Below are positions 56,233 to 62,544 of a DNA stretch of 64,000 nt, piece after piece. A model generated the notes under the pieces. It was given only the letters and a program-made list of their open reading frames with translations. It made no database searches and was not told where the DNA came from. Numbering within the stretch: the stretch's first letter is position 1; each line of letters opens with the position of its first letter. Position numbers and translations under genes: made by a program. The DNA is taken from contig JBBAAS010000002.1 in the NCBI GenBank assembly GCA_041658125.1, forward strand, positions 32,132 to 96,131, written 5' to 3'. The DNA comes from JBBAAS01 sp041658125 (lineage in GTDB: Bacteria > Patescibacteriota > Microgenomatia > UBA12405).

Positions 56233-56253
56233 TGGTGTATGGTTTCAATAAAT

Positions 56254-56273
56254 AACTATTATTAATAATAGTT
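56254..56273. promoter_or_regulatory. Perfect AT-rich palindrome upstream of pilin-like gene 2
   Basis: AACTATTATTAATAATAGTT, 20 bp, perfect dyad between pilin genes 2 and 3. It contains TATTAT and could be an operator overlapping a -10, or an RNA hairpin. Confidence 0.4.
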
Positions 56274-56293
56274 TAGCAAAGAACTTGGGCTTG

Positions 56294-56644
56294 TCAAAGG
56301 GTAGGCCAGGGAATGGATAAAGTTTGAAGACCGGTAATACCTAAAACAACACCAGCAAAACGGAGAAGAGCAAAAACGGAAAAGATAACTACTAAACCGA
56401 CAAAGGAGTAAGTAAGTTGATCGCGGGCAGACTCAATGCGTTTCGGATCGCCTAAACTATCGATAAAATGGTAACCGGCCATAATGAAGTGCACGATGAA
56501 ATAAAGGATGCCAACGATAAAAAAAATAGAAAAAATGGTTTGAATGACACTACTAGCATAGACTTGAGGATTGGTAACATAATCTTGGTTGTCTAAAACA
56601 GGATTGATAATTTGGGCGTAGATAGGTGAAAAAGGGTGGGTCAT
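56294..56644 (-). CDS. VirB2/TrbC-like pilin-type membrane protein 3
   Basis: 116 residues with two hydrophobic helices (about 32-55 and 78-102) and the linking loop DSLGDPKRIESARDQLTYSF. The N-terminus lacks a clear cleavable signal. It is coupled to gene 4 by a 4-nt overlap (ATG within the preceding stop). Confidence 0.7.
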   Translation of the reverse strand: MTHPFSPIYAQIINPVLDNQDYVTNPQVYASSVIQTIFSIFFIVGILYFIVHFIMAGYHFIDSLGDPKRIESARDQLTYSFVGLVVIFSVFALLRFAGVVLGITGLQTLSIPWPTL

Positions 56645-57000
56645 AGTTGTGGGAGTCCCATGTTAGTTAACACCTCGTTGAGGTTAAGCGGATTTTGAAT
56701 ACCAAAAAGAGAGGCAAGAAGGGAGCCGAGGCCAACAGCGATAACGACAATGAAAAGACCAAGAATGCCGTTGGTGATACTGTGACGGGCTTCTTCAAGC
56801 TTTTTACTGTCACCACTGGCAGAAATGAAGGAATAGCCGGCAAAAATAATTTGAATAGAGAAAAAAATGACGGCAATAATGGTTAAGATGCCGATCGCTT
56901 GGCTAATAATTTTTTCCAATTGAGTGGTGGGATCAGTGATTTTGGGACCAGGGCCGTCAAGGTCATAAATAACATCGGCGAGAAGATTATTAGGGGCCAT
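56641..57000 (-). CDS. VirB2/TrbC-like pilin-type membrane protein 4
   Basis: 119 residues, two hydrophobic helices (about 33-55 and 82-105) and loop SASGDSKKLEEARHSITNGI. It overlaps gene 5 by 11 nt upstream and gene 3 by 4 nt downstream, so 5-4-3 form one transcript. Confidence 0.7.
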   Translation of the reverse strand: MAPNNLLADVIYDLDGPGPKITDPTTQLEKIISQAIGILTIIAVIFFSIQIIFAGYSFISASGDSKKLEEARHSITNGILGLFIVVIAVGLGSLLASLFGIQNPLNLNEVLTNMGLPQL

Positions 57001-57319
57001 AGATAATGGGTTTAAGAATATTTATACCGGTGAGTCTACCGACAACACCGGCGATGATAAACGCGGAGGAGATAATAACTAAACCGAGGATGCTTTGCCA
57101 AATTTTGGTCCAGGCGGCTTCAATTTTTTTGGCATCACCGTTGGCAGAGATATAAGCATAACCGGCAGTGATAAACTGGAAGATCATGTAAAGACCACCG
57201 ATAAAGCCGGCCAACTTGAAAAGATTGCTAATGAAGAGAAAAAGACCGGCGCCAGGCTTGGGGTCAATAAAATAAGGGTTATTGAGAGGAGGAGTGATAC
57301 GACCGAATAAACCGAGCAT
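56990..57319 (-). CDS. VirB2/TrbC-like pilin-type membrane protein 5
   Basis: 109 residues, two hydrophobic helices (about 25-50 and 75-98) and loop SANGDAKKIEAAWTKIWQSI. Close in pattern to genes 2-4 and 6, showing tandem duplication of the family. Confidence 0.7.
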   Translation of the reverse strand: MLGLFGRITPPLNNPYFIDPKPGAGLFLFISNLFKLAGFIGGLYMIFQFITAGYAYISANGDAKKIEAAWTKIWQSILGLVIISSAFIIAGVVGRLTGINILKPIIYGP

Positions 57320-57328
57320 GTTAGTTTA

Positions 57329-57646
57329 TTATAATATAGATAAGCCGGTAATAACTTCAATGATTTGGATAATAAAGAAAGAAACAAAGATGATGAGAAA
57401 ACCAATAAGGCTGTTGGTGATGGTAGATTTGGCTTGATCGGCTTTTTTGGGGTCGCCGGAACCAGCGCCAATGACGAAGGTTAAACCGCCAAAGACGAGG
57501 AGGGCAAGTAAAATAAGCCCGGCGAGAGTAAAAACGTTTTTAAGGAGAAGAGAGATAAAGGCTCCGGGGGTATCAAAGCTTTGAGAAAGGGTTTTGGGAC
57601 CCCAATTAAGTTTCTCAAAGATATCGAAAGCATAGGCTGGTTTCAT
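57329..57646 (-). CDS. VirB2/TrbC-like pilin-type membrane protein 6
   Basis: 105 residues, two hydrophobic helices (about 33-55 and 78-100) and loop GAGSGDPKKADQAKSTITNS. First gene of the pilin run; a TATAAT lies 11 nt before its ATG. Counting the signal-peptide protein at 55416, this makes six related proteins in a row, five of them very similar in length. Confidence 0.7.
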   Translation of the reverse strand: MKPAYAFDIFEKLNWGPKTLSQSFDTPGAFISLLLKNVFTLAGLILLALLVFGGLTFVIGAGSGDPKKADQAKSTITNSLIGFLIIFVSFFIIQIIEVITGLSIL

Positions 57647-57747
57647 AGACTAAATGGATTATACTATGAAATAGAAAAAAGGGCAGTTATAATGGAAAGA
57701 GATGGTATAATACGGGCGAAATTACAGATATATCAACCAAAAACAAG

Positions 57748-58542
57748 ATGAAAAAAATAATGATAGCGATAGCGTTGACGGTAGCGATTGCGGGTTGGTG
57801 GAGGCTGGGATTAAAGGAGATTGCGGCGGAAGAGGGAAATTTGAGCGGACAGACACTACAGGTTTTGAAAGTAGAGAAGTGGAATGGGTTTAATAGCCTA
57901 AGATATGGGATAACTTTAGCGCTAAACCAAGGAGTAGAGCCAAGTACGGTAGTATTACTATTACTTTTGCCGGTGGTAGCCACACTGGTTTCAGGCTTGC
58001 ACTACTTAATCGGATTGTCGGGGTATGGCATCTTTATGCCGACAATGATAGCGGTGACGTTTTTGAACACAGGAATTTTGGGTGGCTTGATACTGTTTGG
58101 TTTGATTTTGGGAATTTCGGCCCTGTCTAATTGGGGGCTAAAGAGATTAAAATTGCATTTTTGGCCGGGAAGATCGATTAGCTTAATGTTTATAGGATTG
58201 GGAACATTTGGACTGATGCTAGGATCGCAATATTTCAAAAACGTGATTGATTTAAGCGGAATTTCGATTTACTCGGTATTGCTGATGATACTTTTAGCAG
58301 AAGAATTTACCAGAACCCAATTGACCAAGAGCAAGGGTGAGGCGAAAAAATTGACTTTGGGAACGCTACTTTTGGCCATAAGTGGGGCAGTGGTGATGAA
58401 GATAACCTGGTTACAGGAAACAGTGTTGTTAAATCCGGAACTAACAGTATTAATAGTAGTAGTGTTGAACCTATTGATTGGAAATTATACCGGAATGAGA
58501 CTGACGGAGATTAAGAGATTTGGGAAAGCGATTAGGAAATAA
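57748..58542 (+). CDS. 7TM membrane protein of ATP-grasp/RimB-type peptide-tagging clusters (UUP1-like)
   Basis: 264 residues. An N-terminal signal-anchor is followed by a short extracytoplasmic part and seven hydrophobic helices (about 70-255). The helix LPVVATLVSGLHYLIGLSGYGIFMP resembles the 7TM domain known from proteins that accompany RimK-like ATP-grasp and RimB-like genes. The next gene encodes exactly such an enzyme. The longer transglutaminase-like N-terminal part of typical members is missing. The leader between the TATAAT near 57712 and the ATG is about 30 nt, so this gene may be leadered. Confidence 0.7.
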   Translation: MKKIMIAIALTVAIAGWWRLGLKEIAAEEGNLSGQTLQVLKVEKWNGFNSLRYGITLALNQGVEPSTVVLLLLLPVVATLVSGLHYLIGLSGYGIFMPTMIAVTFLNTGILGGLILFGLILGISALSNWGLKRLKLHFWPGRSISLMFIGLGTFGLMLGSQYFKNVIDLSGISIYSVLLMILLAEEFTRTQLTKSKGEAKKLTLGTLLLAISGAVVMKITWLQETVLLNPELTVLIVVVLNLLIGNYTGMRLTEIKRFGKAIRK

Positions 58543-58555
58543 AACCTCTCTAAAA

Positions 58556-59923
58556 ATGTTTAATTTAAAAAAATACAGGCAGTTTTTGACCAAAAACGAA
58601 AGGAACCGGATATATTTGCGGAAAAATACGGCCGAAGGCAGAGCAATTGCCGATAGTAAATACAGAACCAAAATAAGACTCCAAAAAGGGGGAGTAGGAG
58701 TACCAAAACTGATTAAAAGATTTAAGACAATAGAAAAGTTAGAGACTTTTAGATGGGAAAATTTGGAAGGTAATTTTGTGGTAAAACCGGCATCAGGATA
58801 TGGCGGAGAGGGGATAATAATTGTCCGAAGAAGGGGAAAATGGGCGGGGGAATGGGTAAAGATGGACGGAGAAATGGTAACTACTAATGACTTAAATTGG
58901 CATTGTCGGGAGATTTTGGCGGGGAGATACAGCATGCACGGAATGTCGGATTCGGTAATTATCGAAGAGAGAGTTAAAATCCATCCGATGTTTTTGGCTT
59001 ATACCAGATCGGGAACGCCGGATATCCGGGTAATAGTTTATAACCGGGTACCGATGATGGCGATGCTAAGAATTCCGACAGAAGCCAGTGACGGGAAGGC
59101 AAATTTACAACAGGGAGCAATTGGATTGGGGATAGATTTAGGATCGGGAATTACCACTTTTGGGATTCAGGGAAAAGGAGAAATAATAGAAAGGATTTAT
59201 GACAGAAAACGAAAGAAAATGATTAAGGTAAACGGAATAAAAATTCCACAATGGAGACAAGTGCTGGAAACAGCGGTGAGAGTACAGGAAGTGATACCGG
59301 GACTTGGATTTGTGGGGGTAGATATAGTTTTGGATAAAGAAAAAGGGCCGGAGGTGCTGGAGGTAAATGTCAGGCCGGGATTGTCGATTCAGATATGCAA
59401 TAAGGCGGGACTAAAGGCAAGGATGAATAAAATTGAAGATTTGGAGGGGAGAAATCTAGAACACGGAATAACTTTAGCGAAATATTTGTTTTCCGAAAGA
59501 TTTTTTGAAAAAGTAGAGGAAAAGGAGAAAATAAAAACAATTCAGCCTTTGGAAATTATCAAAGTAAAAGTACCGAAAGGATTTAAGCCGGATTTGCAAA
59601 AAAGCGAGGTAATCAGACAGGGCAAACACCGGGTAGTGGAGGTAAGAGCTAAAGTAGACACCGGGGCTTTTAGAAGTTCGATGGACAGGGTGCTGGCAGA
59701 GAAATTGGGCTTGCTTACTGAAGACCGAATACTGTATAGTCGGCATTACCGATCGTCATTGGGGAAACAAAACGACCGGCCGGTGATAGGAGTAACTTTT
59801 TGGCTAAAAGGAAGAAAGATTATGACAGCAGTCAATGTGGCTGATAGAAAAAAATTGAGAACAAAGTTTTTGTTGGGGAGAAAAGATTTAGAAGGGTTTT
59901 TAGTGAGTGCGAAAAAAACATGA
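58556..59923 (+). CDS. ATP-grasp amino-acid ligase fused to RimB-like aspartyl-protease-fold domain
   Basis: 455 residues from ATG 58556 (MFNLKKYRQF); an earlier in-frame ATG at 58520 overlaps the upstream gene by 23 nt. Residues about 1-310 are an alpha-L-glutamate-ligase-like ATP-grasp (FVVKPASGYGGEGIII, then VGVDIVLDKEKGPEVLEVNVRPG). Residues about 340-455 are a retropepsin-like RimB domain with VDTGAFRSS and KFLLGRKDLEGFLV. In known systems ligases and RimB-type proteins act on glutamate or peptide tags. A single-chain fusion is noteworthy. It is cotranscribed with the 7TM gene. Confidence 0.85.
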   Translation: MFNLKKYRQFLTKNERNRIYLRKNTAEGRAIADSKYRTKIRLQKGGVGVPKLIKRFKTIEKLETFRWENLEGNFVVKPASGYGGEGIIIVRRRGKWAGEWVKMDGEMVTTNDLNWHCREILAGRYSMHGMSDSVIIEERVKIHPMFLAYTRSGTPDIRVIVYNRVPMMAMLRIPTEASDGKANLQQGAIGLGIDLGSGITTFGIQGKGEIIERIYDRKRKKMIKVNGIKIPQWRQVLETAVRVQEVIPGLGFVGVDIVLDKEKGPEVLEVNVRPGLSIQICNKAGLKARMNKIEDLEGRNLEHGITLAKYLFSERFFEKVEEKEKIKTIQPLEIIKVKVPKGFKPDLQKSEVIRQGKHRVVEVRAKVDTGAFRSSMDRVLAEKLGLLTEDRILYSRHYRSSLGKQNDRPVIGVTFWLKGRKIMTAVNVADRKKLRTKFLLGRKDLEGFLVSAKKT

Positions 59924-59958
59924 AACAATTAACTTTTAATAATCTTGTTTAAATTTAT

Positions 59959-60978
59959 ATGACCAAGATAGCAGTGTTTTTTGGAGGGAAAATTACCAAA
60001 CATTTGGTGCTGATAAGAGCGGCGGCGAAGAAATTGGGAGTGGATTTGGATTTGATATCGTACAACAGTGTCTATTTTGAAACGGAAACAGGAAAAATCG
60101 GCCTTAGAAACAGAGACATTAATGACTTTGACGTGGTGTTTTTCAGAACGACAGGGAAACATTGGGAAGAGGTGGATTTGATAATAGAAAATTTGAAAGT
60201 TAATAGCCCCAAAACGGTAATCGTGGACCCGATAGTTAAGAGTGGAAAACCAAGCTATGCCTGTAAGGCCTGGCAGATGCTCAAGCTGGCAGAAGCAGGG
60301 ATACCGGTGCCGAAAACTGTTTATGGAAGTTTGTGGTTTTTGCATGAAACTATGGATCAAAATTCTCGTCAGCAATCTGGTAAGAAGATTACAGATTCTC
60401 GCCACCGAATTTTATCCGTGCTCACGCCCTTCGGGGTAAACCCTCGGATGATTGCGCGCGGAAAAATTGATAGCTTCGAATCTGGTTTGGCTTTTCAATT
60501 TCCAGTGATAGTGAAGGGAAGCGGGGGAGATAGGGGAACGAGGGTGTTTAAGGCTGATAATTTGGCGGAATTGGAAAAAATGGTAAGGGATTTGAGAAAA
60601 ACAGAAACGGAAGAGGGGAAAAGATATATGTTGCAGGAATATATTGAAAATAAGGGGGATTATCGGGTGCTGATTTTGGGTAAAAAGGTGTTAGGAGTGA
60701 TGAAAAGAAGTTGCCAATCGGCAGGCGAATTTAGGAATAATTTTTCGATAGGAGGAAAAGTAGAAGTGGCGGAGTTGCCCGAGGCAGTGAAACAAATGGC
60801 AGTAAAAGCGGCGGAAGTATGCGAAATTGCGATTGCGGGAGTAGATGTGATGCCGAAAGGCGGGGGTTATGTAGTACTGGAAGTGAATAAAGGACCACAG
60901 TTTACCGGATTTATGAAAGCAACCGGAATAGATGTACCAATGGAAATAGTTAAATATTTAGTTAGTTTAAAAAAATGA
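59959..60978 (+). CDS. RimK-like ATP-grasp ligase 1, with palindromic repeat in a loop
   Basis: 339 residues. The ATP-grasp fold is clear: FPVIVKGSGGDRGTRV (ATP lid and Gly loop), RYMLQEYIENKGDYRVLILG, and metal-binding VDVMPKGGGYVVLEVNKGPQF. It would couple an amino acid or acid to an acceptor through an acyl phosphate. About residues 133-175 do not fit the family and are encoded by a palindromic repeat element (60392-60484) kept in frame. It is paralogous to the next gene. The small-molecule substrate is unknown. Confidence 0.82.
   Translation: MTKIAVFFGGKITKHLVLIRAAAKKLGVDLDLISYNSVYFETETGKIGLRNRDINDFDVVFFRTTGKHWEEVDLIIENLKVNSPKTVIVDPIVKSGKPSYACKAWQMLKLAEAGIPVPKTVYGSLWFLHETMDQNSRQQSGKKITDSRHRILSVLTPFGVNPRMIARGKIDSFESGLAFQFPVIVKGSGGDRGTRVFKADNLAELEKMVRDLRKTETEEGKRYMLQEYIENKGDYRVLILGKKVLGVMKRSCQSAGEFRNNFSIGGKVEVAELPEAVKQMAVKAAEVCEIAIAGVDVMPKGGGYVVLEVNKGPQFTGFMKATGIDVPMEIVKYLVSLKK
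60392..60484. repeat. Palindromic repeat element inside ATP-grasp gene (copy C)
   Basis: Imperfect palindrome about 93 bp, outer arms CAGATTC/GAATCTG and inner AATTTTATCCG/CGGAAAAATT. It contains GTGCTCACGCCCTTCGG and CTCGGATGATTGCGC, shared with copies A and B. The host frame stays open through it. Confidence 0.8.
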
Positions 60979-61006
60979 TAACTTCAAGCCTCAATTTAAT
61001 ATAAAT

Positions 61007-61939
61007 ATGACAAAAAAAATAGTAACTTTTACGATGTCGTTGAAACAGAGCCAGTGGGAAGTGGATAGGCTGGTGGAAGAGGCGGGAAAAAAAGGAATTG
61101 AGGTAAACAGATCGTTATATCGGGAACTAAGCTTTGACCTAAAAGACGGAAATCCAAGAGTATTTGTCCGGGGAGAAGAGATGAACAGTGAAAATACGAT
61201 GGGAATGTGGTTTCGGGTGGCAGGAACTATAAGCGGGAAATATACCGAAGGAAGAAATTTATTGATCAGACTTCTAGGAGATAAGGTATTTTGTGTGAAC
61301 CATGAGGGTTATTTAAAATGGTCAAGAATGGGCAAAATTGCCCAACATGGAGTATTTTTAGAGAACGATATTCCGATAGTACCGACAAAGGTTTTTTATA
61401 CAAAAGAACAAATACAAAATCCCTCTAAATCTCCCTTTGACAAGGGAGACTTGGGCTTGGGGTGGCCGGTGATTGTCAAGCATGAAAGAGGCTATCAGGG
61501 GAAAAGCGTGAGGAAGTTTGAAAACAGGCAGGAAGTGGAAAAGTTTTTGAATAAAATTCAGGAAAAAAATTTGGGAATGTTTTTGTGGCAGAAATATTTG
61601 CCGACCAGATGGGATATCAGGGTAGTAGTGATAGACGGCCAGGCGGTGGGGGCGATGAAAAGATCAGCAGTTGGAAAAGAATTCAGAAGTAATTTTTCAC
61701 TGGGAGGAGCGGTAGAGGAATGGAAACTTTCAGATGAAGATAAAAAACTGGCGGAGAAAGTGGCGAAAGTTTGCGGGCTTGATTATGGGGGAGTGGATAT
61801 TATGAAAGATGAGGATGGAAACAGTTATATTTTAGAAGTAAACAGACAGTGCCAGTTTCAAGGATTTGAGAAGGCAACGGGAATAAATGTAGCGAAATTG
61901 GTGGTGGAGATGATAGAAAGAAAGGGGAGACTAGGGTAA
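61007..61939 (+). CDS. RimK-like ATP-grasp ligase 2, with a different repeat in the same loop
   Basis: 310 residues, paralogue of the preceding gene: WPVIVKHERGYQGKSVRKF, FLWQKYLPTRWDIRVVVIDG, and GVDIMKDEDGNSYILEVNRQCQFQGF. The loop before WPVIVKH carries NPSKSPFDKGDLG, encoded by a short palindromic repeat (61422-61457). It ends 28 nt before tRNA-Ile. Together with the 7TM protein and the ATP-grasp/RimB fusion it forms a four-gene set likely to build or edit a peptide modification; this is inference. Confidence 0.82.
   Translation: MTKKIVTFTMSLKQSQWEVDRLVEEAGKKGIEVNRSLYRELSFDLKDGNPRVFVRGEEMNSENTMGMWFRVAGTISGKYTEGRNLLIRLLGDKVFCVNHEGYLKWSRMGKIAQHGVFLENDIPIVPTKVFYTKEQIQNPSKSPFDKGDLGLGWPVIVKHERGYQGKSVRKFENRQEVEKFLNKIQEKNLGMFLWQKYLPTRWDIRVVVIDGQAVGAMKRSAVGKEFRSNFSLGGAVEEWKLSDEDKKLAEKVAKVCGLDYGGVDIMKDEDGNSYILEVNRQCQFQGFEKATGINVAKLVVEMIERKGRLG
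61422..61457. repeat. Short palindromic repeat inside second ATP-grasp gene
   Basis: Perfect stem CTCCCTT-tgac-AAGGGAG (61431-61437/61442-61448) within an in-frame stretch encoding SPFDKGD, a peptide familiar from interspersed repeats of many bacteria. Confidence 0.7.
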
Positions 61940-61967
61940 TTTTGTGTTATACTTGAAGCTAAATTGA

Positions 61968-62041
61968 GGGTGATTAGCTCAGTTGGTTAGAGCACCGTCC
62001 TGATAAGACGGGGGTCGGAGGTCCGAGTCCTCCATCACCCA
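61968..62041 (+). tRNA. tRNA-Ile (GAT)
   Basis: 74 nt cloverleaf: acceptor GGGTGAT/ATCACCC, D arm GCTC...GAGC, anticodon stem CCGTC/GACGG with loop CTGATAA (anticodon GAT), T arm GGAGG-TCCGAGT-CCTCC. Discriminator A; CCA is not encoded (CTGATG follows). A TATACT box lies at about 61949. The cupin-like ORF begins 4 nt after its 3' end. Confidence 0.97.
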
Positions 62042-62044
62042 CTG

Positions 62045-62386
62045 ATGAAAAATGTATATGTCGGAAATGCTAATAAGGATGGAATGGACTATCGGGGTTG
62101 GATTTGTGGCCAATTTATAAAAGAAGATAGCTTGAGAAAAACCGAGGGAGTGGAAGTGAAGTGGGGTGTACATAAGAAGGGAGAGGAAAGAGGTGAGTGG
62201 GGAGTTAGCGAGAAGGCAATGAATATGGCGGTATTGGTTCGAGGAAAAATGAGGATAATTTTTCCTGATGAAGAAGTGGTGCTGATAAGGGGGGGAGATT
62301 ATGTGATGTGGGGTTCGGGATTAGCTCATAAGTGGAGAGTGGAGGAAGATACAACAGTGGTGACAATTAGGTGGCCCTCCTGTTAG
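62045..62386 (+). CDS. Small cupin-like protein
   Basis: 113 residues. A single beta-barrel pattern with WGVHKKGEERGEWG and later LIRGGDYVMWGSGLAHKWRVEED, recalling the two cupin motifs; His in GVH and AHKW are candidate metal ligands. Function unknown. The ATG sits 3 nt after the tRNA-Ile discriminator base, so 3'-end processing of the tRNA would release an almost leaderless mRNA. Confidence 0.65.
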   Translation: MKNVYVGNANKDGMDYRGWICGQFIKEDSLRKTEGVEVKWGVHKKGEERGEWGVSEKAMNMAVLVRGKMRIIFPDEEVVLIRGGDYVMWGSGLAHKWRVEEDTTVVTIRWPSC

Positions 62387-62404
62387 GCGGAGAGTTAATT
62401 TTGT

Positions 62405-62410
62405 TAGAAT
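62405..62410 (+). promoter_or_regulatory. Extended -10 box of small membrane protein gene
   Basis: TGT-TAGAAT, 5 nt before ATG 62416. Confidence 0.45.
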
Positions 62411-62415
62411 AAAGT

Positions 62416-62544
62416 ATGAAGAGATGGAATATATTGAAGGCGATGGGGTTTCTGACAGCGGCAGTGCTGATTGTATTTGGAGGAATGGCGAATTTGGTGA
62501 GGACGATGAGCTTGGGTATGGGGAAGATATTTAAAAACCGATGA
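62416..62544 (+). CDS. Small single-span membrane protein (42 aa)
   Basis: MKRWNILKAMGFL followed by a hydrophobic helix (about 10-28) and a basic C-terminus. The stop overlaps the GH18 gene ATG (ATGA), and an extended -10 lies 5 nt upstream. Third member of the small-membrane-protein class in this window. No family recognised. Confidence 0.6.
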   Translation: MKRWNILKAMGFLTAAVLIVFGGMANLVRTMSLGMGKIFKNR

